Shown here: positions 12,249-20,796 of the stretch, piece after piece
Numbering within the stretch: position 1 is the stretch's first letter
How the letters are laid out: each line of letters opens with the position of its first letter
NCBI GenBank assembly: GCA_021802945.1
Contig: JAJZRE010000027.1
Span: forward strand, 1 to 36,057
Origin: Pseudomonadota bacterium
Lineage (GTDB): Bacteria; Pseudomonadota; Gammaproteobacteria; Burkholderiales; Thiobacillaceae
Length of the DNA: 36,057 nucleotides
Direction: 5' to 3'
Notes under the pieces: model-generated
The model's database searches: none
What the model saw: only the letters and a program-made list of their open reading frames with translations
Told to the model about the DNA's origin: nothing
Translations under genes and position numbers: made by a program

Positions 12249-13978
12249 CAGGCATTCCTGCGCATGGTACCGGCGTTGGCGGCCCAGCCACCGCCGCTCG
12301 ACAGCGGCACGTCGAGCAGCGCGGGGGGCGCCACGCCCAGCAGGCGATACAGTTCGCGCAGCTGGGTCCGGTACAACTGTTCGAAATCGCTGACGCTGCT
12401 TGCCGGGTTGTAGTCGCCAAACCACCAGAACCAGTCGGAACCTTCGCACACGGCAAGCTGGCGGGTAGCGAGCGCCAGTTGATCGGCATGCAGCTTTCCG
12501 GAAGCGACCACGCCGTCATAGGCCTGCTTGGCGGCGACCAGGTAGTCCCAGCCGCGGTTCTTGTCGGCCGAACCGATCCAGGTCGAAAAGCTGCCATACA
12601 CCCAGCTGCCGGCGGCCAGCCGCTTCAGCGGACTGGCCGGCAGGTGCGCAGCCTGCTCGGCGAAGGTGCCGACCTTGAGCGTGGCATGGCTGGACAGCGC
12701 AGCATAGAGCGCATCCAGAAAATGATGGCCGTTGTCGGGGTAATACTCCCAGGCATTCTCGCCGTCGAGAATGACCGAGACCACATGCCGGTTCGCGTCC
12801 TTGTCGAAGAGGGCGGCGATGTTTTCCAGATGCCGGACGAAATCGCCCACCGCGTCGTCGGCGTGCCAGTCGCTGTACTGGAAGCCGATCAGGTCCGACA
12901 GGCCGTCGTCGCGGAAGAACACCCGCGTCTTGAAGCCGTCGACCTGCGCAGGCGAGAACAGCGCGCGCTTGGTTTGGATGTCCTCCTGCGCGCAACCCGA
13001 TCTGGCGCAGCTGTTGCGCCACACGCCCTCGCCCGACGCGGTCCACGCGAACCCCATTGCGTCGAGCTGGGCCATCGCGTCCTCGCTTACGCCACCTTCG
13101 GACAGCCATACCCCGGCCGGTTTCATGCCGAAATAGCGCTCGAACACCTCGACGCCGTGCTGCAGATGCCAGCGCGCACGCTCCGCTCCGCCCGGATAGG
13201 CCGGCGCATCGGGTACGGGAGCGTCGGGCATCGCGTCGCGCAGGTTGGCAAAGTCGTTCAGCAGGGGAACGATGGGGTGGCCGTAGGGCGTCATCGACAA
13301 CTCGACCTGCCCGCGCTCGGCAAGCGCGCGATAGCGCGGAATCAGCCCGGCCACGCAGTGCTGCATGAGGTGCAGCAGCTCGTGGCGGTCGGCGGCGGAA
13401 AAGTGCCTTTCCTGCGTCATCAGCCGCTGCACCAGCGGCAGCTGTCTCAGCGAATGCCCCAGCCAGGCAAGGTGATACCAGGTCAGCAGGTCGAGGAAAT
13501 ACTGTTCGGACAAGTAGCCCATCAGCCACGGCAGGCCGGCACTGTCGCCGGGCGCCACGTCGGTGACGCCGATCATGCTCAAGAGGCGCTGAAAGGCGGG
13601 ATAGGGATGGATCATGCGCTGCGCGTTGCAGCGCTGGCAGTCCCGGACGATGCGCAGCCGGCTGGCGGCGTCCGAGGGGATGCGCTCGGTGCCGGACAGC
13701 AGGTTCAGCATGTGGTCCTGGGTCGGCTTGCCCTGCTTCAGCAGCACGTCGAGCTGCTGCGCATAATCGTCCAGCTGTTCCAGCAGCACCGGCGCAAAGT
13801 TCACCACGGCGCGCATCCCCGGATGCCGCTCCAGGTGGGCGGCCATGTCGCTGTAGTCCTTGATGCCGTGCAGATAGACCCAGGGCAGGTGGTACGCGCC
13901 CTTGAGCCCCTCGCGGTAATACGGCTGGTGCATGTGCCAGCACAGCACCACGTTGAGCGATTTAGCCGTCGTAGTCAT
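12248..13978 (-). CDS. GH57 alpha-glucan-active glycosidase
   Basis: A family 57 glycoside hydrolase of 576 residues, probably an alpha-amylase or related alpha-glucan-processing enzyme. It shows the diagnostic N-terminal HMHQPYY (HQP, region 1), a GVWLSEGGVSEDAM segment that fits the region with the nucleophile Glu, and ILDGENAWEYY, whose Asp fits the acid/base. No signal peptide is visible, so it should act on intracellular glycogen or maltodextrin. The position between glgC and malQ supports that, and it may take the debranching/trimming role because no glgX is seen. Its start overlaps the glgC end by 17 bp and its stop overlaps the malQ start. Exact activity is not determinable from sequence. 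Confidence 0.85.
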   Translation of the reverse strand: MTTTAKSLNVVLCWHMHQPYYREGLKGAYHLPWVYLHGIKDYSDMAAHLERHPGMRAVVNFAPVLLEQLDDYAQQLDVLLKQGKPTQDHMLNLLSGTERIPSDAASRLRIVRDCQRCNAQRMIHPYPAFQRLLSMIGVTDVAPGDSAGLPWLMGYLSEQYFLDLLTWYHLAWLGHSLRQLPLVQRLMTQERHFSAADRHELLHLMQHCVAGLIPRYRALAERGQVELSMTPYGHPIVPLLNDFANLRDAMPDAPVPDAPAYPGGAERARWHLQHGVEVFERYFGMKPAGVWLSEGGVSEDAMAQLDAMGFAWTASGEGVWRNSCARSGCAQEDIQTKRALFSPAQVDGFKTRVFFRDDGLSDLIGFQYSDWHADDAVGDFVRHLENIAALFDKDANRHVVSVILDGENAWEYYPDNGHHFLDALYAALSSHATLKVGTFAEQAAHLPASPLKRLAAGSWVYGSFSTWIGSADKNRGWDYLVAAKQAYDGVVASGKLHADQLALATRQLAVCEGSDWFWWFGDYNPASSVSDFEQLYRTQLRELYRLLGVAPPALLDVPLSSGGGWAANAGTMRRNA

Positions 13979-15281
13979 TCTGCAATCTCGCGTAGAGGTT
14001 CTGGCCGAGCATCGCCGGGGTCACCAGCACGATGCCTTCGGGCGTGACATGGAAACGCTTGGCGTCTTCCACCGGATCCTCTCCGATGACCATGCCGTCC
14101 GGTATGACCGTTCCCTTGTCGATGATGGCGCGAGTAATCCGGCAATGGCTGCCGATGCTGACCTTGGGCAGGATCACGCTGTCCTTGATGAGGCTGTAGC
14201 TTTCCACCGTGGTGGCGAAAAACAGCACCGAGCGCTTGACCCGCGCCCCCGACAGGATGCAGCCGCCGGCGATCAGCGAGTCGATCGCCTCGCCACGCCG
14301 ACCCTCGTCGTCGAAAATGAATTTCGCGGGCGGGTATTGCGGCTGGTAGGTCCAGATCGGCCAGTCGCGGTTGTAGAGGTTGAGTTCGGGCTCGATCGAG
14401 CACAACTCCATGTTGGTCTGCCAGTAGGAAAACAGCGTCCCCACATCGCGCCAGTAGGCGGGGGCGCCATCCTTGTCCCGGAAGGGGAAGGCCATTGCAC
14501 GGGCCTCGCCGATCTTGGAGGGGATGATGTCCTTGCCGAAATCGTGGCTGGAACCCGTTTTGCCCGCATCCTCGATCAGCGTCTTGTAGAGGAAATCCTT
14601 GGAAAAGATATAGATGCCCATCGATACCAGCGCCGTGCCGGGCTTGCCGGGAATGCAATCGGGGTGTTGGGGTTTCTCGGTGAAGCGGGTGATGCGCATC
14701 TCCTCGTCGACCGACATCACGCCGAATCCGCTCGCTTCGGCGGCCGGCGCCTCGATGCTGCCGACGGTGAAATCCGCGCCGGTCTGCACGTGGTACAGCA
14801 GCATTTCCGAATAATCCATGGTGTAGACATGATCGCCGCCGAGCACCAGCACGTATTCGGGGTGATGGCGCTGCATGATGTCGATGTTCTGGAACAGCGC
14901 GTCGGCCGTCCCCTGGTACCACTCCTTCTTGTTGGTGCGCTGCTGCGCGGGCAGGATCTCGACGAACTCCCCGATCTCCGCGCGCATGAAGCCCCAGGCG
15001 CGCTGCAGATGCCGGATCAGCGAATGCGACTTGTACTGCGTGAGCACGCCGATGCGGAGGATGCCGGAATTGACGCAGTTGGACAGCGGAAAGTCGATGA
15101 TGCGGTATTTGCCGCCGATCGGCACGGCCGGCTTGGCGCGCCAGGCAGTGAGATCCTTCAGCCGCGACCCCTCGCCGCCCGCGAGCACGAGCGCCAGCGT
15201 CTTGCGGGTGAGGTCCGTCACCATCTTCGGTTCGGTGTAGTAGCGGTAAAGGCGCTCCTGTTCGTCCTTGGAAAGCGTCAT
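13962..15281 (-). CDS. glgC: ADP-glucose pyrophosphorylase
   Basis: Glucose-1-phosphate adenylyltransferase, the committed and usually allosterically controlled step of glycogen synthesis. It has [15 protein letters not shown], the [20 protein letters not shown] block, GTADALFQN, the metal-site [16 protein letters not shown], and the C-terminal left-handed beta-helix hexapeptides. The start [15 protein letters not shown] (439 aa) is preferred because GAGGAG lies six to seven bases upstream. The longer alternative [12 protein letters not shown] at 15314 lacks a ribosome site and would nearly touch the glk stop. It is third in the operon, 22 bp after glk, and overlaps the GH57 gene by 17 bp. 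Confidence 0.95.
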   Translation of the reverse strand: MTLSKDEQERLYRYYTEPKMVTDLTRKTLALVLAGGEGSRLKDLTAWRAKPAVPIGGKYRIIDFPLSNCVNSGILRIGVLTQYKSHSLIRHLQRAWGFMRAEIGEFVEILPAQQRTNKKEWYQGTADALFQNIDIMQRHHPEYVLVLGGDHVYTMDYSEMLLYHVQTGADFTVGSIEAPAAEASGFGVMSVDEEMRITRFTEKPQHPDCIPGKPGTALVSMGIYIFSKDFLYKTLIEDAGKTGSSHDFGKDIIPSKIGEARAMAFPFRDKDGAPAYWRDVGTLFSYWQTNMELCSIEPELNLYNRDWPIWTYQPQYPPAKFIFDDEGRRGEAIDSLIAGGCILSGARVKRSVLFFATTVESYSLIKDSVILPKVSIGSHCRITRAIIDKGTVIPDGMVIGEDPVEDAKRFHVTPEGIVLVTPAMLGQNLYARLQNDYDG

Positions 15282-15303
15282 GCGCGGCTCCTCGTCTGCA
15301 TCG

Positions 15304-16308
15304 TTATTGATCATGTTCGGGCGCAGCCCGCCGCCCGCGGGACATCGCCTGCTGCCCCAGGGCAAGCGCGCCCGCCACGCCCAGCCGGCTGCTGGTGACC
15401 AGAAATATCGGCGTGTGCTCGACCACGCCGCGCATGCGGCCCTTGTCGACCGCGGCCGCCATGAAGCGGGGCGACCGCATACGCGCCTGCAGATGCACGC
15501 TCACCCCGCCCGCGATGAACAGTCCGCCCTGCGGCCGGTAAAGCAAGGCCACATTGCCCACCCAGGCGCCATACAGGTCGACAAACAGATCCAGTGCGGC
15601 CTTGGCGACGGCCTCGCCCGACTCGGCACGCGCGACGAGCGCGGCCCCGTCTGCCGGCGCATCCGGCTGCGGCCGTTCGTGCTCGATGCAGCAAAAGCGG
15701 TATAGATCGTTCATGGCCGAACCCGAGACCACGCGCTCCCAGGACACATGACCATATTCGTCCTGCAGATGTTCCAGCAAGCGCGCCTGAAGCGGGTTGG
15801 CCGGCGCGAAGTCGACATGCCCGCCCTCGGTGGCGAACGTCCGATAGTGGCCTGTGCCGTCCGCCAGCATGAAGGCGAGTCCGAGCCCGGTTCCGGCACC
15901 GGTGATGGCGCGTACGCCGTCAGGCTCGGCGGGCTGCGGATTGAGTGCGACGAGATCGGTCGCCGTCAGCGTCGCCACGCCGGCTGCCGCGGCCTGGAAA
16001 TCGTTGATGAAATGCACCCTGGCGATGCCCAGCGCAGCCTGCAGCGCGCCAACGTCGACCGTCCAGGCGAGATTGGTCAGGGTCACCCGCTGCGCATGCT
16101 GCGGGCCCGGCAGCGCCAGGACCAGCGCGTCGGGGCGGGCGGCCTGCCGCGCATCGCCGATGAACTGCCGCAACAGCGTTTCAGCGGACGCAAAATCGGC
16201 GCTGGCATACACCTTCTCGAAGCGCAGGCGCATCGCGCCTTCCGCTTCGCCAGACGACCAGGCCAGCCAGCTTTTTGTTCCGCCAATATCGCCTGCAATC
16301 AGCTCCAT
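15304..16308 (-). CDS. glk: Glucokinase
   Basis: ATP-dependent glucokinase of the proteobacterial Glk family (not the ROK repressor type). It phosphorylates free glucose, including that released by amylase and amylomaltase action. The 334-residue protein has the phosphate-binding loop AGDIGGTKSWLA, LPGP at the hinge, the sugar-binding FINDFQAAAAG with its catalytic Asp, the adenosine loop ITGAGTGLGLAFM, and EGGHVDFAP. It follows pgi by seven bases and precedes glgC by 22 bp, so glucose recovered from glycogen can re-enter as glucose 6-phosphate through the same operon. Confidence 0.92.
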   Translation of the reverse strand: MELIAGDIGGTKSWLAWSSGEAEGAMRLRFEKVYASADFASAETLLRQFIGDARQAARPDALVLALPGPQHAQRVTLTNLAWTVDVGALQAALGIARVHFINDFQAAAAGVATLTATDLVALNPQPAEPDGVRAITGAGTGLGLAFMLADGTGHYRTFATEGGHVDFAPANPLQARLLEHLQDEYGHVSWERVVSGSAMNDLYRFCCIEHERPQPDAPADGAALVARAESGEAVAKAALDLFVDLYGAWVGNVALLYRPQGGLFIAGGVSVHLQARMRSPRFMAAAVDKGRMRGVVEHTPIFLVTSSRLGVAGALALGQQAMSRGRRAAPEHDQ

Positions 16309-16315
16309 TTCCGAA

Positions 16316-17983
16316 CTATAGGCCAGTGCGCGGGTGGCTCATGCGTCGATAATAATTGATCAGCGCATTGGTCGATGCGTCATGGCCGCCCACCGGCGCG
16401 TCGGCATGCAGTTCGGGCAGGATGCGGCTGGCGAGCTGCTTGCCGAGCTCGACGCCCCACTGGTCGTAGGAATTGAGATTCCAGATCACGCCCTCGACGA
16501 AAATCTTGTGCTCGTACAGCGCGATCAGCATGCCGAGCGCGTGCGGGGTCAGTTTCTGCAGCAGGATCGCGTTGCTGGGATGGTTGCCGTCGAACACCTT
16601 GTGGGAAACGAACTGGCCCGTCTGCGCCTGGGTTTCTTCACGGGTGCGGCCGCGCATCAGCGCCTCGGTCTGCGCCAGGAAATTGGCGATCAGGATGTCG
16701 TGGTGCGCCTGCAGTTCGGTATGCGGCTCGACCGACACGATGAAGTCGGCCGGGATGATCTTGGTGCCCTGGTGCAGCAGCTGGTAGAAGGCGTGCTGGC
16801 CGTTGATGCCGGTGGCGCCCCAGACGATCGCGCCGGTCGGATAGTCGACGACATTGCCCTCGCGGTCGACCGACTTCCCGTTCGATTCCATGTCGGCCTG
16901 CTCGAGGTAGGCCGGCAGGCTGCGCAGGTAATGGTCGTAGGGCAGGATCGCGTGCGACTCGGCACCGAAGAAGTTGTTGTACCACACGCCCAGCAGCGCG
17001 AGGATCACCGGCATGTTGCGGCCCAGCGGCGCATGGCGGAAATGCCCGTCCATCTCGTGCGCGCCTTCCAGCAGTTCGGCGAAGCGCTCCGCGCCGACCG
17101 CCAGCACGATCGAGAGCCCGATCGCCGACCACAGCGAGTAGCGCCCGCCCACCCAGTCCCAGAATTCGAACATGTGGGCCGGGTCGATGCCGAACGCCGA
17201 CACCGCCTCGCGGTTGGCGGAGACCGCCACGAAATGCCGGGCGATGTGCTTCTCCGCCTGCGACTGCGCCAGGAACCACTCGCGCGCATAGTGGGCATTG
17301 GTCATCGTCTCCTGCGTGGTGAAGGTCTTGGACGACACGATGAACAGCGTCGTCTCCGGATTCAGCGCCTCCAGCGCCTCCTTCACGTGCGCGCCGTCGA
17401 TGTTCGAGATGAAATGCGCCTTCAGGCGCGGATGGCGGTAGGGCTTGAGCGCCTGGTAGACCATCCGCGGCCCGAGATCGGATCCGCCGATGCCGATGTT
17501 GACGACATCGGTGATGCGCTCGCCGGTGTAGCCGCGCCACTCGCCGCTCCGCACCCGTTCGGCGAACGCCCCCATGCGCTCGATCACGGCGTTGACCTTG
17601 GGCATCACGTCCTCGCCGTCGACGATGACCGGGTGGTTGCTGCGGTTGCGCAAGGCCACGTGCAGCACCGCGCGGTTTTCGGTGTTGTTGATCCGGTCGC
17701 CGCTGAACATGCGTTCGCGCCAGCCGGCCACGTCCGCCTCCTCGGCCAGCCGCACCAGCAGGCGCATGGTCTCGTCGGTGATGCGGTTCTTCGAATAATC
17801 CAGCAACACCTCGCCCACCTGCAGCGAAAACCGCTCGAAGCGCGCCGGGTCGGCCGCGAACAGATCGCGCATGCGCACCGCCGCCATCGCGGCCTGGTGC
17901 GCCCTCAACTGACGGCATACCGGCCGATGTAACGGCCCGGGCATCTCATCCAGGTGCTCTTTCGTGAAAACCGACGTCGCCAT
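16316..17983 (-). CDS. pgi: Glucose-6-phosphate isomerase
   Basis: Interconverts glucose 6-phosphate and fructose 6-phosphate, linking gluconeogenesis or glycolysis to glycogen. The 555-residue protein carries the SIS-domain signature [27 protein letters not shown], the catalytic-site [12 protein letters not shown], and the C-terminal signature [18 protein letters not shown]. Length is typical of the proteobacterial enzyme. It is the first gene of the minus-strand operon, with a sigma-54-like promoter about 72-87 bp upstream of its ATG. A GGGAG ribosome site precedes the start. A pgi gene heading a glycogen operon suggests carbon flow from fructose 6-phosphate into storage. Confidence 0.96.
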   Translation of the reverse strand: MATSVFTKEHLDEMPGPLHRPVCRQLRAHQAAMAAVRMRDLFAADPARFERFSLQVGEVLLDYSKNRITDETMRLLVRLAEEADVAGWRERMFSGDRINNTENRAVLHVALRNRSNHPVIVDGEDVMPKVNAVIERMGAFAERVRSGEWRGYTGERITDVVNIGIGGSDLGPRMVYQALKPYRHPRLKAHFISNIDGAHVKEALEALNPETTLFIVSSKTFTTQETMTNAHYAREWFLAQSQAEKHIARHFVAVSANREAVSAFGIDPAHMFEFWDWVGGRYSLWSAIGLSIVLAVGAERFAELLEGAHEMDGHFRHAPLGRNMPVILALLGVWYNNFFGAESHAILPYDHYLRSLPAYLEQADMESNGKSVDREGNVVDYPTGAIVWGATGINGQHAFYQLLHQGTKIIPADFIVSVEPHTELQAHHDILIANFLAQTEALMRGRTREETQAQTGQFVSHKVFDGNHPSNAILLQKLTPHALGMLIALYEHKIFVEGVIWNLNSYDQWGVELGKQLASRILPELHADAPVGGHDASTNALINYYRRMSHPRTGL

Positions 17984-18054
17984 GCAGTGTTCTCCCTACC
18001 CAGGTCGTGCCGCGCCGCGTGGCTGCGGCGTTCGATGCCGCCTGATCGTCAGCA

Positions 18055-18070
18055 AGCAACGGCTGTGCCA
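18055..18070 (-). promoter_or_regulatory. Sigma-54-like promoter of pgi-glg operon
   Basis: The minus strand reads TGGCACA-GCCG-TTGCT, nearly the consensus TGGCACG-N4-TTGCW, with the required GG-N10-GC spacing. Predicted start is near 18045, giving an approximately 60-nt leader before the pgi ATG. No better sigma-70 promoter was found upstream of pgi. The call is from the motif and its placement only. Confidence 0.6.
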
Positions 18071-18198
18071 CCGGCGCATGGAAGCGCCGGGGCTTGATTA
18101 ACCATAGGAAAAATTGGTGATGGGCGGATGACAAACCGGAACGCCGCCCCAGAAATGCGCCAAAAATTCCCGGTGCCTCCAGACTCAGAGACGGGAAT

Positions 18199-18213
18199 GC
18201 ACCCGAAAGGTGC
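18199..18213. promoter_or_regulatory. NtrC-like enhancer dyad
   Basis: GCACC-CGAAA-GGTGC is a perfect dyad with the arm sequence and 5-bp spacing of classical NtrC enhancer sites as I recall them (GCACC-N5-GGTGC). It lies between the two sigma-54-like promoters, centred about 65 bp upstream of the rightward predicted start and about 160 bp upstream of the leftward one, where a bacterial enhancer-binding protein would act on either. The identity of the regulator is inferred. Confidence 0.45.
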
Positions 18214-18245
18214 CCGTGACGTTCCGTTCATGATACGCCCCAAAC

Positions 18246-18261
18246 TGGTACGCTCCTTGCT
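18246..18261 (+). promoter_or_regulatory. Sigma-54-like promoter of polysaccharide module
   Basis: The plus strand reads TGGTACG-CTCC-TTGCT, one mismatch in the -24 element from the TGGCACG-N4-TTGCW consensus, with exact GG-N10-GC spacing. A start near 18271 would leave a leader of about 140 nt before the epimerase ATG. The long leader makes an additional promoter possible. Confidence 0.5.
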
Positions 18262-18409
18262 GTGATCCGGACAGGAACGGAAATATCGCTCCAGGTTCCC
18301 AAAACAACAATTCAACTCATTGTTTTTATTGGGGGCTTAAATTTTGATCCTGGCGCCGGCCTGTTAATCGTTCGGCGGCGGCTGGCGAATATTCGGAGAG
18401 GGGAACGGC

Positions 18410-19393
18410 ATGCATGTTTTGATCACGGGCGGCGCAGGGTTCATCGGATCGCATCTGGCGGAGCGCCATCTGGCGAACGGCGATCAGGTTTACGTGGTGG
18501 ACAATCTGAGCACCGGCTCCCTTGCAAACCTCGATCCCTTCCGCGGCAACACCGCCTTCCGCTTCACCCAGGCCGACATCCTGCACTGGAACGGGCTCGA
18601 CAAGGCCGTCGCCTGGGCGGACCGCATCTACCACATGGCCGCGGTCGTCGGCGTCAAGAAAGTGCTGGAAGACCCGGTGGCCGTGATGGCAACCAACATG
18701 AGCGGCACCGAGCGCATCCTGCGCGCCATCCACCACGGCGGCTGGAACCCGCAGGTCATCATCGCCTCGACCTCCGAGGTATACGGCTTCAACACGAACG
18801 ACTGCTTCGCCGAAACCGACTACATCGTGCTGCCGTCCGCCGGCCGGCTGCGCTGGGCCTATGCCGTGACCAAGCTGGCCGACGAGTTCCTCGCCTTTTC
18901 GTATGCGCGCAAATACGGTCTCAACATCGTGGTCGCGCGCCTGTTCAATACCATCGGCCCGAACCAGGTGGGCCATTACGGCATGGTGGTGCCGAGCTTC
19001 GTCAGGCAGGCGGTCAACAACGAGCCGATCACCGTCTATGGCGAAGGCAACCAGACACGCTCCTTCTGCGATGTCCGCGACACCGTGGTGGCGCTGGACC
19101 GCCTCGCTGCCTGTCCGGAGGCCTGGGGCGAGGTGGTGAACGTCGGCAACGACCAGGAAATCTCGATTCGCGGTCTGGCCGAACTGGTCGTGAAGCGCGC
19201 GCGCAGCAGCTCGCCGCTGCAGTTCATTTCCTACCAGGATGCCTACGGGGAGGAATTCGAGGATGTCACGCACCGGCGCCCGATGCTCAACAAGCTGCGG
19301 GCACTCACAGGCTTCACGCCGGAATGGACGCTCAACGAGACGCTGGATGACCTGATCCAGAGGGAATGCGCGAACAACCGGCGCGCCGCATAG
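18410..19393 (+). CDS. NAD-dependent nucleotide-sugar epimerase/decarboxylase
   Basis: An extended short-chain dehydrogenase/reductase that probably modifies a UDP-sugar for polysaccharide synthesis. The 327-residue protein has the Rossmann loop GGAGFIGSHL at the N-terminus, the acidic VVDNLSTG that selects NAD(H), and AAVVGVKKVLEDP. The catalytic set is STSEVYG with YxxxK in YAVTK. RLFNTIGPNQ and GNQTRSFCDVRDTV then follow. UDP-glucose 4-epimerase and UDP-glucuronate decarboxylase (UDP-xylose synthase) are both plausible; the VGVKKVLEDP and RSFCDVRDTV segments remind me more of the decarboxylase-like subgroup. GGAGAGGGG precedes the ATG. It opens the plus-strand module, 11 bp before the glycosyltransferase. 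Confidence 0.85.
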   Translation: MHVLITGGAGFIGSHLAERHLANGDQVYVVDNLSTGSLANLDPFRGNTAFRFTQADILHWNGLDKAVAWADRIYHMAAVVGVKKVLEDPVAVMATNMSGTERILRAIHHGGWNPQVIIASTSEVYGFNTNDCFAETDYIVLPSAGRLRWAYAVTKLADEFLAFSYARKYGLNIVVARLFNTIGPNQVGHYGMVVPSFVRQAVNNEPITVYGEGNQTRSFCDVRDTVVALDRLAACPEAWGEVVNVGNDQEISIRGLAELVVKRARSSSPLQFISYQDAYGEEFEDVTHRRPMLNKLRALTGFTPEWTLNETLDDLIQRECANNRRAA

Positions 19394-19404
19394 AATAGCG
19401 CACC

Positions 19405-20796
19405 ATGGCAACCACTCCCTACTTCATCCTCAGCCCGAACACGGTGCTGAGCCTCATCGGTATCGCCCACGGGCCGGACAAGACCCTTCCCAACCCGGCG
19501 GACGACTGGCGCACCGCCACGGTCGACGTGGTGATCCCCGCCTTCAACGAGGAAAGCAACATCCCCCTGTGCCTGGCCGCGCTGGCGCGCCAGACCCGCA
19601 AGCCCACGCGCATCATCCTGATCGACGACGGCAGCCGCGACCGCACGGTCGAATATGCCCGGACCTTCTGCGACCTCAACGGCATGGACCTGATCGCGAT
19701 CAAGCGCGCGCAATCGATCGGCAAGACGCCGACCCTCAAGCGCCAGTCGCGCGAGTTCGACTCCGATGTCGAGTTCATCCTCGACGGCGACACCGTGCTG
19801 GAATCGGACAACTACATCGACCGCGTGGTGGAGGAACTCTACAAGGGCGCCGGCATCGCCAGCGCCTGCGGCACCGTGCTGCCGCTGCGCGACCGCGACC
19901 GCCGCGCCATGCTCGATACGGATGCGCTGCGGAAATTCCTGGGCGCGCACCCTGAAGCGACCATCTACCCCAAGGTGGGCTGGTTCCACCACCTGCAACG
20001 CGGCATCACCGACATGTACCGCGACGTGCTGTATTACTTCCTGCAGAAATTCGTATACCTGGGCCAGGTGACCTTCTTCGGCAGCATTCTCAACCCGGTG
20101 GGCTGCGCCGTGGCCTACCGGCGCAGCGTACTGAAGACCATCGTGTTCGACCGCTACGAGCCGGTGCTGGGCGATGACCTCACCAACTCGGAGGACATCT
20201 TCATCGGCTTCGCCATGAACGACAACGGCTACCGCAACATCCAGCTCACCGATGTCTACGCCCGCTCGCAGGAGCCCGAAGTCGGCCGGGTGCCGGGGCA
20301 GATCTACCTGTGGTCCTCGTCCTTCCTGCAAAGCTGCTACTACTTCGACGAGCTGATGCGAAGCCCCTTCAAGTCGCTCAAACGCTATCGGCGCAAGAAG
20401 AAAGAGGCGGCCGTACTGGCTGCGGGCCTCGAGGACAAACGCATCCACAAGGAGCAGTATCGCCAGCCCTTCGGCGCCGACTACACACGCGAGTATGGCC
20501 GCCCGATCGGCTGGGTGCTGTTCATGTCGGCATTCGAGAAAGTGGCGTTCCCGACCGTCCTGCTGATCATGATCCTGCTGGAACTGTGGGAGCCCCTGGC
20601 GATCACGCTGGCGGCGGAAACCGCCGTGTCCACCGCCATCCTGGTCACGGTCGCCAAGGGCCACCGGCTGGAATACTTCTTCAAGAGCCTGCTCGTGATG
20701 CCGCTGCGGTATGCCGTGCTGCTGTTCGATCTTGTCACCATCGGCCGCTTCGCCGCAGACTTGTGGTTCTTCCGCAACCGCAGGTGGCGCAAATGA
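19405..20796 (+). CDS. Family 2 membrane glycosyltransferase
   Basis: Probable polysaccharide-synthesising GT2 enzyme, 463 residues. The GT-A fold starts at VDVVIPAFNEESN (about 40), with the nucleotide-binding DDG at 74-76, the metal-binding LDGDT at 126-130, and the putative catalytic Asp in NSEDIFIGF (262-266). Where processive synthases carry QxxRW this protein has QIYLW (299-303), so the arginine is replaced by leucine. About three hydrophobic helices lie near the C-terminus (roughly 369-392, 397-418, 428-447); there is no N-terminal membrane segment. By position it corresponds to PgaC in pga-type loci. It overlaps the next gene by 4 bp (ATGA), indicating coupled translation with the exporter. 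The polymer made is unknown. Confidence 0.85.
   Translation: MATTPYFILSPNTVLSLIGIAHGPDKTLPNPADDWRTATVDVVIPAFNEESNIPLCLAALARQTRKPTRIILIDDGSRDRTVEYARTFCDLNGMDLIAIKRAQSIGKTPTLKRQSREFDSDVEFILDGDTVLESDNYIDRVVEELYKGAGIASACGTVLPLRDRDRRAMLDTDALRKFLGAHPEATIYPKVGWFHHLQRGITDMYRDVLYYFLQKFVYLGQVTFFGSILNPVGCAVAYRRSVLKTIVFDRYEPVLGDDLTNSEDIFIGFAMNDNGYRNIQLTDVYARSQEPEVGRVPGQIYLWSSSFLQSCYYFDELMRSPFKSLKRYRRKKKEAAVLAAGLEDKRIHKEQYRQPFGADYTREYGRPIGWVLFMSAFEKVAFPTVLLIMILLELWEPLAITLAAETAVSTAILVTVAKGHRLEYFFKSLLVMPLRYAVLLFDLVTIGRFAADLWFFRNRRWRK

Larger units (their letters stand above)
17984..18409. other. Divergent regulatory intergenic region
   Basis: This 426-bp gap separates the minus-strand glycogen operon from the plus-strand polysaccharide module and contains no gene. 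It holds two opposed -24/-12 promoters (18055-18070 and 18246-18261), an NtrC-like dyad (18199-18213), and a second dyad ATTCCCG-N19-CGGGAAT (18166-18172 and 18192-18198). An AT-rich AACAAT-N7-ATTGTT dyad lies near 18305-18325. I see no small RNA or riboswitch in it. Confidence 0.6.
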
